Assembly: GCF_040813715.1 (NCBI RefSeq)
Contig: NZ_JBFOCH010000006.1
Source of the DNA: Mesorhizobium_K marinum
Lineage (GTDB): Bacteria > Pseudomonadota > Alphaproteobacteria > Rhizobiales > Rhizobiaceae
Reading direction: 5' to 3' (one strand)
DNA: 64,000 nucleotides
Shown: positions 43,268 to 52,859 of the stretch, piece after piece
Layout: each line of letters begins with the position of its first letter
How positions within the stretch are numbered: position 1 is the stretch's first letter
The notes under the pieces: model-generated
Database searches by the model: none
The model's input: the letters and a program-made list of their open reading frames with translations, nothing else
Told to the model about the DNA's origin: nothing
Program-made: the position numbers and the translations under genes

Positions 43268-44700
43268 CGCAAGGGCGGCCGCCTTGCGAACCAGGGCGCA
43301 GCCTCCTCGATGCGGGCGCAAAGCCCCATCAGCAGTTCGTCCTCGCCGAAAGCCACCGCCAGTTGGACGCCGACCGGAAGCCCGTCGGTCGTCCAGTGCA
43401 GCGGCAGCGACGCAGCCGGCTGCCCCGACGCGTTGAAGGCGGCGGCGAAGGGCGAGTAGTCGAACACGCGCCCCGGACCCATGCGGTAGTCGACATAGTC
43501 CTCCGGGCGATGGTCGAAACGGCCGATCATCGCGGGAGGTTCGGCGAGCGTCGCGGTGAGCAGGACGTCGCGGTCCTGGAAGAAGGCGGCCATTTCCCGA
43601 CCGTAGGCATGTATCTTGCCGACGGCCTCCAGATAGTCGGCGCCGCTCAGCGTGCGCGCATAGGCGATGGCGCCGCGCGAAATGCCTTCGATCTCGCCGT
43701 CCGCCAGCGGACGGCCGCGTTTGGCCACGGTCGCATCCACGGCCAGCGCGGTGCCGCAGGCGACGATCTTGGTCCAGGCCGCCATCATGCCGGGGGTGTC
43801 CGCCTGCGGAAGGGCCTCCTCCACGTGGTGGCCGAGATCCTCCAGCAGCTTGGCCGCAGCGATCACGGCGGCCCGGCATTCGGGATCGATGGGCTGCCCG
43901 GTGAGACTGGTGGTCGAGAACGCCACCCTGAGCCGGCGTCCACGCTGGTTCAGCGCGTCCGCAAAACTGGCCTTCAGCGGCGGCGCGGCATAGGGGGCGC
44001 CGAGGTCGGAACCGTGCGTCGCGTCGAGCAGGACAGCGGTGTCGCGAACCGAGCGCGTCAGGAAGCCGTCGATCGCCATGCCGGCCCAACCCTCGCCGAC
44101 ATAGGGGCCGTCGGGCAGCCTGGCGCGGGTCGGCTTGAAGCCGAACAGGCCGCAGGACGAGGCCGGGATCCGCACCGAGCCGCCGCCGTCCGATCCGTGC
44201 GCGGCCGGGACGATGCCCGCCGAGACGGCGGCGCCGGCGCCGCCCGACGAACCGCCCGGCGTGCGCCCGAGATTCCAGGGGTTGCGGGTCGGACCGCCGT
44301 AGACGGCAGCCTCGGTGGTCGGGCCTATGCCGCCTTCCGGCGACGTCGTGCGCCCGAAGGTGACAAGGCCGGCCGCCTTCAGCCGCGCATAGATGGCCGA
44401 GTCGCGGGCATAGCGCGTGCCGGCGAAGAGCCTGGAGCCGCTGTTGGTCGGGAAATCGATTGCCTCTGCCCCAAGGTCCTTGAGCAGGAACGGCACGCCC
44501 CGCAGCGGGCCGTCCGGCAGGCCTTCCTCGATCAGCCGCCGGGCGACGCCTTCCTGCATCATGGTCACGGCATTGATCGCGGGATTGAGCGCCTCGACGC
44601 GCTTCAGCGCCTCGTCGAGCAGTTCCGATGGGGTGGTCTCGCGCCGCGACACGAGTTCGGCCAGCCCGACGGCGTCGTACGATTCATAGATATCATTCAT
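43246..44700 (-). CDS. Amidase (amidase-signature family)
   Basis: The 484-aa Ser-cisSer-Lys hydrolase has the catalytic Lys in PFLLKDLGAEA, the Gly/Ser signature GRTPGGSSGGAGAAVSAG, and GSDGGGSVRIPASSCGLFGFKPTRAR. The ATG at 44700 (MNDIYESYDAVGLAELV) is the family-like start; a longer open frame upstream has no amidase sequence. Substrate unknown. Overlaps the amidohydrolase gene tail to tail. Confidence 0.92.
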   Translation of the reverse strand: MNDIYESYDAVGLAELVSRRETTPSELLDEALKRVEALNPAINAVTMMQEGVARRLIEEGLPDGPLRGVPFLLKDLGAEAIDFPTNSGSRLFAGTRYARDSAIYARLKAAGLVTFGRTTSPEGGIGPTTEAAVYGGPTRNPWNLGRTPGGSSGGAGAAVSAGIVPAAHGSDGGGSVRIPASSCGLFGFKPTRARLPDGPYVGEGWAGMAIDGFLTRSVRDTAVLLDATHGSDLGAPYAAPPLKASFADALNQRGRRLRVAFSTTSLTGQPIDPECRAAVIAAAKLLEDLGHHVEEALPQADTPGMMAAWTKIVACGTALAVDATVAKRGRPLADGEIEGISRGAIAYARTLSGADYLEAVGKIHAYGREMAAFFQDRDVLLTATLAEPPAMIGRFDHRPEDYVDYRMGPGRVFDYSPFAAAFNASGQPAASLPLHWTTDGLPVGVQLAVAFGEDELLMGLCARIEEAAPWFARRPPLRYVAPRS

Positions 44701-44844
44701 GGGGGAGAAATTCTCGATCACCTGCAGGATGCCCGAGCCGTCCCGGCAGCCGGTTCGACGAGCGGCCGCAGCATAGGCCGAGCGAAACGGCGAGGGCAAC
44801 GCCGCGTTGCCAAAGATCGCCTTGCTGGCTAGGCTGCAAGCCGC

Positions 44845-45771
44845 ATGCCGTGGAGAACTCGCATCGTCAGCACAGGCGACGGCCTTCCTGCAGCGATGGC
44901 CGTGGATTTCCTTGCGCTCATGAAGCCGCGCGTCATGGCGCTGGCCGTCTTCACCGCCTTCGTCGGCATGCTCTGCGCTCCAGCGCCCGTCAATCCGGCA
45001 TTCGCGCTGGCGGCGACCGCCGCGATCGCGCTCGGCGCGGGGGCCGCCGGCGTCCTCAACATGTGGTACGACATGGACATCGACGCGGCGATGTCGCGCA
45101 CCGCGCAGCGGCCGATCCCGGCCGGCCGGGTGGCGCCGTCCGACGCCCTCAACTTCGGGCTCCTGCTGGCGACCGTGTCGGTGATGATGCTCGAGATTCT
45201 GGCGGGCTGGCTGCCCGCCCTGCTGCTCGCCTTCACCATCTTCTTCTACGTCGTCGTCTACACGATGTGGCTGAAGCGCTCGACGCCGCAAAACATCGTC
45301 ATCGGCGGCGCGGCGGGCGCGCTGCCGCCGGTCATCGGCTGGGCGGCCGCGACCGGAAGCGTGGGCATCGAGGGCCTCGTCCTGTTCCTCATCATCTTCT
45401 TGTGGACGCCGCCGCATTTCTGGGCGCTCGCCCTCTTCAAGGTGGGCGACTACGCCAGGGCCGGCATTCCCATGCTGCCCAACGTCGCCGGCGAGGCGGC
45501 GACGCGGCGGCAGATCTTCGTCTATTCGCTGCTGCTTGCGCCGACTGCCGTGCTGCCATGGGCAATGGGCTTCGCCGGCGGCCTCTATGGAGCCGCCTCG
45601 GCGATCCTCGGCGCGGGTTTCATCTGGCACGCCTGGAAAGTGCTGGCCTTCGAGAGCGAGGACAGGCGGCCGGCAAAGGCGCTGTTCGCCTACTCGATCC
45701 TCTATCTCTTCGCGATTTTCGCCGCCTTGCTACTCGACGCGCTGACCCGGCACGCGATCGGCCTCGCCTGA
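44845..45771 (+). CDS. ctaB: Protoheme IX farnesyltransferase (heme O synthase)
   Basis: The 308-aa polytopic membrane enzyme adds farnesyl to heme b for heme a biogenesis. The first prenyl-diphosphate site is NMWYDMDIDAAMSRTAQRPIPAGR and the second part carries WTPPHFWALALFKVGDYARAGIPMLP. Eight or nine membrane segments. ATG at 44845 gives a short soluble leader; ATG at 44896 is an alternative. It lies near the oxidase genes at 47.6-52.4 kb, which need heme A or O. Confidence 0.94.
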   Translation: MPWRTRIVSTGDGLPAAMAVDFLALMKPRVMALAVFTAFVGMLCAPAPVNPAFALAATAAIALGAGAAGVLNMWYDMDIDAAMSRTAQRPIPAGRVAPSDALNFGLLLATVSVMMLEILAGWLPALLLAFTIFFYVVVYTMWLKRSTPQNIVIGGAAGALPPVIGWAAATGSVGIEGLVLFLIIFLWTPPHFWALALFKVGDYARAGIPMLPNVAGEAATRRQIFVYSLLLAPTAVLPWAMGFAGGLYGAASAILGAGFIWHAWKVLAFESEDRRPAKALFAYSILYLFAIFAALLLDALTRHAIGLA

Positions 45772-45836
45772 GGTTTTGGCCCAGGCAAGGCGCCTTGTCC
45801 GAAAGGCACCTTAACCAAGCCTGCAGGAAATTCCGC

Positions 45837-46223
45837 TCAAGGCTTCGGGTCGGCCTTCAGATAGGCGATGACGTTGGCGATATCCTCGTCCGAGTTGAGC
45901 CCCGGGAACGCCATCTTGCCATTGGGAATGATCTCCTTCGGGTGCTTGAGATAGGCCGAGAGGTTGGCCTCATCCCACACAAGACCGCCGGCGCCGGCCT
46001 CCTTCATGTTGTTGGAGTACTTGCCGAGGTAGCTTTCGTACGTTCCGGCCGTCCGCCCGACAACGCCAAGCAGCGACGGGCCGACCTTGTTCTTGTCGGT
46101 CTTGGCGTCGTGGCACGCCATGCATTTGTTGAAGACCTTCTTGCCGGCGACGGCATCGCCGTCCGCGTGGGCGGCGATGGGGAACAGAAGAGCGGCGAAC
46201 GCCAACAGTGCAATCGGTTTCAT
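45837..46223 (-). CDS. Class I cytochrome c
   Basis: The 128-aa periplasmic cytochrome has a Sec signal (MKPIALLAFAALLFPIAAHA), heme motif CMACH (Cys34, Cys37, His38), KVGPSLLGVVGRTAGT and an axial Met in IPNGKMAFPGL. Size and motifs fit the cytochrome c2/c550 group that carries electrons to aa3 oxidases or other redox partners. ATG at 46223. It converges on ctaB with 65 bases between stops. Confidence 0.93.
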   Translation of the reverse strand: MKPIALLAFAALLFPIAAHADGDAVAGKKVFNKCMACHDAKTDKNKVGPSLLGVVGRTAGTYESYLGKYSNNMKEAGAGGLVWDEANLSAYLKHPKEIIPNGKMAFPGLNSDEDIANVIAYLKADPKP

Positions 46224-46764
46224 GCAAAGTCTCCTCCGATGCGGGCAAACCCGGCCAAGAGGCCATCGATTGCCCATTGCAGAACAATCTTTTCCCGCCG
46301 CTTACCCGGCGGGAACCGCCACTCCAGGCGGCGAAAGACACCACTCTTTATCCTGATCCCGGACCGGCGTCGGGCTTCGAGGCGCCGCGCCCGATCGAGG
46401 GCGGGAAAGCGTCCTCCTCCCGGTGACGCGCCTCCTGTCCAGAGCTTAGCCAAGCTNNNAAGACACCACTCTTTATCCTGATCCCGGACCGGCGTCGGGC
46501 TTCGAGGCGCCGCGCCCGATCGAGGGCGGGAAAGCGTCCTCCTCCCGGTGACGCGCCTCCTGTCCAGAGCTTAGCCAAGCTGGGATCCGCGCACCAGTAC
46601 GGCTGCCCCGAGACGTTCGTCTCCACGGCAAATCCGAGGTGGAAATTCTCCGGCAAGGGAGTATTCTGCCTGCGGTGTTTGGTCGCAGGCTCGCTGACCC
46701 TCGTCGATGAACATGGCACCGCGAACCGCGACTTCGGCCGAACACGGTCCTCGGAGGAACGGTC
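46224..46764. other. Region without a recognised gene, with triple-N junction
   Basis: The region holds the duplication at 46457-46459, the cytochrome promoter at its left and the promoter of the DUF2189 gene at its right. The right part (about 46560-46764) has one plus-strand frame with coding-like third positions but no start, homology or ribosome site that can be supported. Confidence 0.5.
46335..46581. repeat. N-junction direct duplication 10 (NNN at 46457-46459)
   Basis: Copies 46335-46456 and 46460-46581 (122 bases) look identical. This is the only junction with three Ns. Confidence 0.93.
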
Positions 46765-47571
46765 ATGGCGACTTTTCATGTCATCGCAGGAGCAAACGAG
46801 GCGCAGGAACATATCCGCGTCCGCAAGATCAGCGTTTCCGACCTTTTCGATGCCCTGCGACAAGGCATCGACGATTTCATGGTGAAGCCGTCCCACCTCG
46901 TCTTTCTGTGCCTGATCTACCCCATCGTCGGCGTATTCCTCGCCGCCTGGACGTCCGGCAACAATGCGCTTCCCCTGATGTTTCCGCTGGTTTCCGGCTT
47001 TGCCCTGATCGGCCCGTTCGCGGCCATCGGCCTCTATGAAATCAGCCGCCGGCGGGAACTCGGCATGGACACCTCCTGGCGGCACGCCTTCGATGTCCGC
47101 AAGTCGCCGGCGCTGCCGTCGATAGCAGCGGTCGGGGGCATGCTTTTCGTGATCTTCCTCGCATGGCTTCTGACCGCGCAGGCCTTCTATGAAAATCTGT
47201 TCGGCCGCATACCGCCGGAATCCGTCAGCGCCTTCATCCACGAGATCTATTCGACCGAACGCGGCTGGACGCTGATCATCGTCGGCCATGCCATCGGCTT
47301 CGTCTTCGCGCTCCTGGTGTTGTGCACCACGGTCATCGCGTTTCCGTTGCTGCTCGACCGCGACGTCGGCGCCTACGAGGCAGTCCATGCGTCGGTACGC
47401 GCTTTCCTGGCCAATCCCATCCCCATGGTCGTCTGGGGTATCATGGTGACGGTCGGCCTGATGCTCGGCTCGCTGCCGCTCTTCGCCGGTCTCGCCGTCG
47501 TGCTTCCGGTGTTCGGCCATGCCACGTGGCATCTCTACAGGAAGCTCGTCGAGCCGGTCGGGCAGGCCTGA
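46765..47571 (+). CDS. DUF2189 family membrane protein
   Basis: The 268-aa protein has a soluble start (RVRKISVSDLFDALRQGIDDFMVKPSHLV) and six hydrophobic segments, including FLCLIYPIVGVFLAAW, GFALIGPFAAIGLYEISRRRE and VVWGIMVTVGLMLGSLPLF. This pattern is that of DUF2189 proteins, found near cytochrome oxidase genes in Proteobacteria. No reaction is known. It converges with the oxidase cluster, with a strong hairpin between. Confidence 0.8.
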   Translation: MATFHVIAGANEAQEHIRVRKISVSDLFDALRQGIDDFMVKPSHLVFLCLIYPIVGVFLAAWTSGNNALPLMFPLVSGFALIGPFAAIGLYEISRRRELGMDTSWRHAFDVRKSPALPSIAAVGGMLFVIFLAWLLTAQAFYENLFGRIPPESVSAFIHEIYSTERGWTLIIVGHAIGFVFALLVLCTTVIAFPLLLDRDVGAYEAVHASVRAFLANPIPMVVWGIMVTVGLMLGSLPLFAGLAVVLPVFGHATWHLYRKLVEPVGQA

Positions 47572-47592
47572 CCGACATCGCGCAGCCGCTGC

Positions 47593-47615
47593 GCCTGCCC
47601 CGTCGCGGGGCAGGC
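47593..47615. terminator. Hairpin between convergent DUF2189 and oxidase genes
   Basis: A perfect 10-bp GC stem with a three-base loop (GCCTGCCCCG-TCG-CGGGGCAGGC) lies between the two stops and could end transcription from both sides. No T-tract. Confidence 0.6.
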
Positions 47616-47641
47616 CTTCGGCCGGCCATGATAGATCGCAG

Positions 47642-48022
47642 TCACGGGTTCAGCCCGAAGAAGGTCAGCCGCGTCCAGAGCGTGTGTTCGGATTCGATGG
47701 CCATGATCCAGACGAACACGAGCACGGCGATCGGCGGGACGAGGATGGCATAGACCAGCGCCAGCCGCTCCCAGGCCATGTGCATGAACACCGCGACGAT
47801 CAGGCCGGCCTTCAGCATCATGAAGATCAGGATCAGCGACCACCGGAGATAGCCCTGCACGTGCAGGTAGTCGACCATGTAGGAGCCGGCGCTGAGGATG
47901 AAGAGCCAGCCCCAGACGACGAGGTAGAGCTTGATCGGATGCTCCTGGTGGGCATCGGCGGCGACGGCCGCCGCGTCATGTGCCTCCGCGTGAGCCATTC
48001 CGTGCGTGCTTGCTTCAGCCAT
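47642..48022 (-). CDS. Cytochrome c oxidase subunit IV (small caa3-type)
   Basis: The 126-aa protein has a His/Ala-rich N-terminus (MAEASTHGMAHAEAHDAA) and three membrane helices (LYLVVWGWLFILSAGSYMVDYL, WSLILIFMMLKAGLIVAVFMHM, ALVYAILVPPIAVLVFVWIM). LKAGLIVAVFMHM is the motif of subunit IV/CoxD-type assembly subunits. ATG at 48022 is 9 bases beyond the stop of the subunit III gene. Last gene of the oxidase cluster. Confidence 0.88.
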   Translation of the reverse strand: MAEASTHGMAHAEAHDAAAVAADAHQEHPIKLYLVVWGWLFILSAGSYMVDYLHVQGYLRWSLILIFMMLKAGLIVAVFMHMAWERLALVYAILVPPIAVLVFVWIMAIESEHTLWTRLTFFGLNP

Positions 48023-48030
48023 GTCGGTCC

Positions 48031-48747
48031 TCACCACAGGTAGAAGAATGCGAAGATGAACACCCAGACGAGATCGACGAAGTGCCAGTAGAGGCCCATG
48101 ATCTCGACGCTTTCGTAGTTGCCCTTGCGGCTCGTGAAGAACCCCCGGCGCCCCGTGTCGTAGTCGCCGCGCCACACCTTTCGGGCGAGGATGACCAGGA
48201 AGATCACGCCGAAGGTGACGTGGGTGCCGTGGAAGCCTGTGATCATGAAGAAGGATGAGCCGAACTGCGCCGCGCCCCAGGGATTGCCCCAGGGTCGCAC
48301 GCCCTCGCTGATCAGCTTGGTCCATTCGAACGCCTGCATGCCGACGAAGGTCGCGCCGAGCACCGCCGTCACCAGCATCAGCGCTGCCGCCGCCTTGCGG
48401 TTACGCCTGTAGCCCTGCATCACCGCCATCGCCATCGTGCCGCTCGACGAGATCAGCACGAAGGTCATGATGGCGATCAGGATAAGCGGCACGTTCTGGC
48501 CACCGATATGCAGCGCGAACACCTCGCTCGGATTGGGCCAGGGCACGGTCGTCGACATGCGCGCCGTCATGTAGGACAGCAGGAAGCAGCCGAACACGAA
48601 GGTGTCGCTGAGCAGGAAGATCCACATCATGGCCTTCCCCCAGGGTACGTTCTTGAACGCCCGCTGGTCGGAGGAGAGGTCGGCAGCGATGCCGCTCAGC
48701 CCGCCGCCGTGACCATGGCCGGAGTGCGTCAAGGTGGTGTCGGCCAT
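48031..48747 (-). CDS. coxP: Cytochrome c oxidase subunit III
   Basis: The 238-aa subunit has seven helix-forming segments. Marker parts are KAMMWIFLLSDTFVFGCFLLSYM, MQAFEWTKLISEGVRPWGN, FFMITGFHGTHVTFGVIFLV with the conserved HGTHV, and YWHFVDLVWVFIFAFFYLW at the C-terminus. The N-terminus is rich in His and Gly. Second of two subunit III genes, in the order of the Bradyrhizobium coxMNOP cluster; the letter is assigned by order. Confidence 0.92.
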   Translation of the reverse strand: MADTTLTHSGHGHGGGLSGIAADLSSDQRAFKNVPWGKAMMWIFLLSDTFVFGCFLLSYMTARMSTTVPWPNPSEVFALHIGGQNVPLILIAIMTFVLISSSGTMAMAVMQGYRRNRKAAAALMLVTAVLGATFVGMQAFEWTKLISEGVRPWGNPWGAAQFGSSFFMITGFHGTHVTFGVIFLVILARKVWRGDYDTGRRGFFTSRKGNYESVEIMGLYWHFVDLVWVFIFAFFYLW

Positions 48748-48759
48748 TCGCGTCCTCCC

Positions 48760-49464
48760 TCAGGTCAGCAGCTGGCGGCAGATGGTGATGAAGTCGCCCG
48801 CCCATCCGGCCAGCAGGACGAGAACCGCCAGCCAGACGAAGAGCAGGAAATGCCAGTACATGGCGCAGAGTTCGACGCTGAGGCGCAGCCGGTCGCGCGG
48901 CCCGACGGCCCATGCCCGGACGGTCGTGCGACCGAGCGCGACCAGGCCGCCGACGATATGCAGCCCGTGCACCGCCGTGAGCAGGTAGAAGAAGCTGTTC
49001 GCCGGATTCGTGTCGAGCCCGTATCCCTCGGCGGAGAGCTCGCGCCAGGCGATCAGTTGCCCCGCCAGGAACGCCAGAGCGGTAAGGCCGCCTGTCGCCA
49101 GAGCAAGCCGGGTGGTTTCGATCTGGTCCTTGCGGACGGCCAGAACCGCGACGTGGAGCGCGACGGAACTCAGGACAAGGATGCCCGTGTTGACCCACAG
49201 CACGCGCGGCACCGGCGGGGACTGCCAGTCCGACAGCTCCATGCGCATGAAGTAGGCGCTGGCAAAGAGCGCGAACAGGCAGCCGACCACCGCCAGGAAC
49301 ACCCCGAGCCCGATCTTGGCCGTCGGCATGCCGGGCGCTCCGGCGGCATCAAGCGCATCAAGCGTGCCCTGCTCGAGCCAGGGTTTCGACATGATGCGCT
49401 GGTTGCTGAGCCACCACGCCGCCACGCCGGCAATCACCAGCAGGAAGACGAGGATGACGCTCAT
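48760..49464 (-). CDS. coxO: Second cytochrome c oxidase subunit III-like protein
   Basis: The 234-aa membrane protein has an N-terminal helix (MSVILVFLLVIAGVAAWWLS), a linker, then the subunit III core with SAYFMRMELSDW, FFYLLTAVHGLHIVGGLVALG and MYWHFLLFVWLAVLVLLAGW. The HGxHxxGG motif is kept. It overlaps the stop of subunit I (ATGA) and lies before the fuller subunit III, so the oxidase has two subunit III genes, as in alternative coxMNOP oxidases. Whether both are in one complex is unknown. Confidence 0.88.
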   Translation of the reverse strand: MSVILVFLLVIAGVAAWWLSNQRIMSKPWLEQGTLDALDAAGAPGMPTAKIGLGVFLAVVGCLFALFASAYFMRMELSDWQSPPVPRVLWVNTGILVLSSVALHVAVLAVRKDQIETTRLALATGGLTALAFLAGQLIAWRELSAEGYGLDTNPANSFFYLLTAVHGLHIVGGLVALGRTTVRAWAVGPRDRLRLSVELCAMYWHFLLFVWLAVLVLLAGWAGDFITICRQLLT

Positions 49465-51378
49465 GGCTGCGCCGCCGCACGCATCGGGCCGGGATCGTTC
49501 TGCGCGATGAAGTCTTCCGGCGCCCCAGGCACGCTGTAGTCATAGGCCCAGCGATAGACGACCGGCAGGTGCTTGCCCCAGTTGCCGTGCGGAGGCGGCG
49601 TCGTCGGCGTCTGCCATTCGAGGCTCGTCGCCCGCCACGGGTTTCCGCCGGCCTCCCTGCCGTGACGCAGGCTCCAGAACAGGTTGAAGAGAAAGACCAG
49701 CTGGGCGAAGCCGACGACAAACGCGGCCACGCTGATGAAGGCGTTGAGCGTGTGCACGGAGTCGGGAATGAAGGCCGTCTCGCCGAGTTCGGGATAGCGC
49801 CGGGGAACGCCGACCAGCCCGACATAGTGCATCGGGAAGAAGATCAGGTAGGCTCCGACGAACGTGACCCAGAAATGGAACTGCCCCATTGCCTCGTTGA
49901 GCATCCGCCCGGTGATTTTCGGGTACCAGTGATAGATCGCGCCGAACACGACCATGATGGGCGCCACGCCCATCACCATGTGGAAGTGCGCCACCACGAA
50001 CATGGTGTCGGAGAGCGGCACGTCGACCACCACGTTGCCGAGGAAGAGCCCCGTCAGGCCGCCGTTCACGAAGGTGACGATGAAGGCCAGCGCGAAAAGC
50101 ATCGGCAGGGTCAGGTGGATGTCGCCGCGCCAGAGCGTCAGCACCCAGTTGTAGACCTTGATGGCGGTCGGCACGGCGATGATCAGCGTCGTCGTGGCGA
50201 AGAAGAAGCCGAAATAGGGATGCATGCCGCTGACATACATGTGGTGCGCCCAGACGATGAACGAGAGCGCGCCGATGCCGACGATCGCCCAGACCATCAT
50301 GCGGTAGCCGAAGATGTTCTTGCGGGCATGCGTGCTGATCAGGTCGGAGACGATGCCGAAGGCCGGCAGCGCGACGATGTAGACCTCGGGGTGCCCGAAG
50401 AACCAGAAAAGGTGCTGGAACAGGAGCGGGCTGCCGCCTCCGTAGCTCAGCTGCTCGCCCATCTCGACCAGCGCCGGCATGAAGAAGCTGGTGCCGAGCA
50501 GGCGGTCGAAGAGCATCATCACGGAGGCCACGAACAGCGCCGGGAAGGCGAGNAAGGTGCTGGAACAGGAGCGGGCTACCGCCTCCGTAGCTCAGCTGCT
50601 CGCCCATCTCGACCAGCGCCGGCATGAAGAAGCTGGTCCCGAGCAAGCGGTCGAAGAGCATCATGACGGAGGCCACGAACAGCGCCGGGAAGGCGAGCAG
50701 GGCCATCACCGTCGCCGTGAAGATGCCCCACACCGTCAGCGGCATGCGCATCAGCGTCATGCCGCGCGCGCGGCCCTGCAGCACCGTCACCACGTAGTTC
50801 AGGCCGCCCATGGTGAAGCCGATGATGAAAAGGATCAGCGACACCAGCATGAGCACGATGCCGGCCTGCTGGCCGCCCGGCGTGCCGCCGAGGATGGCCT
50901 GCGGCGGATAGAGGGTCCAGCCGGCGCCGGTCGGTCCGCCGGGCGCGAAGAAGCTCGCTACCAGCACCAGCACGGCGAGCAGGTAGATCCAGTAGCTCAA
51001 CATGTTCACATAGGGGAACACCATGTCGCGGGCCCCCACCATCAGCGGGATCAGGTAGTTGCCGAAGCCGCCCAGGAACAGCGCCGTCAGCAGGTAGACC
51101 ACCATGATCATGCCGTGCATGGTGACGAACTGGTAGTAGGCCTCGGGCGTGATGAAATCGAAGGTGCCGGGAAAGCCGAGCTGAAGCCGCATCAGCCAGG
51201 ACAGCACGAGCGCCACCAGCCCGATGGCGATCGCCGTACCGGCATACTGGATGGCGATGACCTTTGCGTCCTGCGAGAAGACATAGGTCGTCCACCAGCT
51301 GTGCGGGTGGTAGAGCTCGACATCCGGGACTTCCGCGGGCGGGATCGCATCGACCGCGCGAGGCGTGATATCGACCAT
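49461..51378 (-). CDS. coxN: Cytochrome c oxidase subunit I (heme-copper oxidase, one scaffold junction)
   Basis: Collapse of the duplication at N 50553 restores 590 aa. Redox ligands are visible: FVTMHGMIM (low-spin heme His), FGHPEVYIVALPAFG with the CuB His, the His-cross-linked Tyr and the proton-channel Glu, VWAHHMYVSGMH (CuB His pair), and VAHFHMVMG (heme His residues). This is an A1-type aa3 oxidase that reduces oxygen and pumps protons. ATG at 51378 lies seven bases after a very strong GGAGG; a GTG at 51381 is next to it. Confidence 0.94.
50409..50697. repeat. N-junction direct duplication 11 (N at 50553)
   Basis: Copies 50409-50552 and 50554-50697 (144 bases) differ at a few sites, all compatible with the same oxidase sequence (VASVMMLFDRLLGTSFFMPA region). 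Confidence 0.93.
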
Positions 51379-51460
51379 CACGTCACCTCCAGATTTCCGG
51401 CGGGGCCAGAGGCGGCCCGGACCCCGTCATGTCAAATGCTCTGCTATGCCGCCTCCCGTC

Positions 51461-52431
51461 TCATTGCTCGATATCGGCCAGACCGACCTGCTCGGGCACC
51501 GACAGCTGTGCGAATGTCGACTGCTCCTGAAGCCAGGCCTGGTATTCTTCGGCAGTGTCGATCATGACGATGCCGCGCATGAAGCCGTGCCCGGTGCCGC
51601 AGAGTTCCGCGCAAAGCACCTCGAACGTGCCGGTCCGCGTCGGCGTGAACCAGAAATAGGTGACCGAGCCCGGCACCATGTCCATCTTGGCGCGGAACTC
51701 AGGCACATAGAAATCGTGCAGCACGTCGATCGAGCGAAGCAGCATCTTGACCGGTTTTCCCACCGGGAGATGGAGGTCGGCCGCCTCGACGATGACGTCG
51801 TCCTGTCCGTTGGGGTCGTCCGGCTTCACCCCCAGCGGGTTGTCGCCGCCGATGAGCCGACTGTCGGAAGTGCCGAGCTTTCCNGCAGCATCTTGACCGG
51901 TTTTCCGACCGGGAGGTGGAGATCGGCCGCCTCGACGATGACGTCGTCCTGTCCGTTGGGGTCGTCCGGCTTCACCCCCAGCGGGTTGTCGCCGCCGATG
52001 AGCCGACTGTCGGAAGTGCCGAGCTTTCCGTCGGCGCCGGGCAGCCGGAAGCTCCATTGCCACTGCTGGGCGACCACCTCGACGTCGGTCGCGTCGTCGG
52101 GCACGGTCACGAACTTGGCCCACACATAGAGGCCGGGAGCGAGCATCGCGGCGACGCCGATCGCGGTGACGACGGTCAGCCACGTCTCCAGCTTCTTGCT
52201 TTCGGGTTCGTAGTGAGCCTTGACCCCTTCCTTGTGGCGGAAGCGGAAGACGCAATAGGCCATGAACAGCACGACCGCGGCGAACACGACGCCGGTGATC
52301 CAGAACGTGATGACGAGCGTGTGGTCGATGTAGTCCCAGTTGGACGCAATAGGCGTCCACCACCATGGGCTGACAACGTGAAAGAGCACGGAGCCCACGA
52401 CGACGAGAACGAGTACAAGCACGATGGCCAT
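51461..52431 (-). CDS. coxM: Cytochrome c oxidase subunit II (one scaffold junction)
   Basis: Removal of one copy at N 51884 gives 274 aa. Hydrophobic segments lie at residues 1-22, about 36-60 and 85-105. The cupredoxin domain has QQWQWSFRLPGADGK and the CuA site CAELCGTGHGFM (Cys, Glu, Cys, His, Met). It has no fused cytochrome c domain, so a separate cytochrome (for example the one at 45837) must donate electrons. ATG at 52431 with GGAGG upstream. First gene of the oxidase operon, about 80 bases before subunit I. Confidence 0.93.
51739..52029. repeat. N-junction direct duplication 12 (N at 51884)
   Basis: Copies 51739-51883 and 51885-52029 (145 bases) differ by few substitutions and repeat the linker before the CuA domain. 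Confidence 0.93.
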
Positions 52432-52859
52432 GCCGCGTTCCTCCCCGGCATCCAGGAGAGTTGGTTCTGTTTCTTCTCTCCCGTGACGGCGTCACCATAG
52501 CTTGCTTCGGGCTCGACTTTCCAGATGCGCCGCCCGCCCGGCGAGCATTAGGCGAGACCTGACCGGTGACCTCGCGACCGCGCAATTGCCCCTACGGAAG
52601 GTGTTCGAGGAAAATCCGGCAGCCAAAAGAATGATTTGCCGGATAGGGATCGGCGTCACGACCGTCGCGCTCCGGCGGCATTCCGGCGACAGGGCGCGTC
52701 AGTTTGTCACAGCCAGGCGACAGACGACCCGCCTCTGGCGAACAGCGCGGCCCCGGACGCTCGCAGCAGGAAGGCGCTCGTAGTAAGGTTCGATCACGCA
52801 TCTGGTGACTGCCGGCTGCCCGCATTGCGATCGCGGCGTGCCGGAAGGAGGAATGAGCG
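52432..52859. other. Divergent intergenic region, oxidase and 2-oxoacid dehydrogenase operons
   Basis: The 428 bases carry both divergent promoters. No gene, repeat or tRNA is recognised. A 7-bp stem (TCCGGCA, 52615-52621, with TGCCGGA, 52637-52643) around a 15-base AT-rich loop is the only symmetry seen, and AAGGAGG stands before the start at 52860. Confidence 0.5.

Noticed and set aside
44628..46481. Long plus frame over ctaB and the cytochrome region
   Set aside because: It overlaps ctaB in another frame and runs through the NNN junction; composition is shadow-like.
46348..47532. Minus-strand frame opposite the DUF2189 gene
   Set aside because: It is antisense to a clear membrane protein and is rich in charged residues without a domain.
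52615..52643. Small stem in the bkd leader as a riboswitch or leader RNA
   Set aside because: A lone 7-bp stem without any known riboswitch core is too weak.
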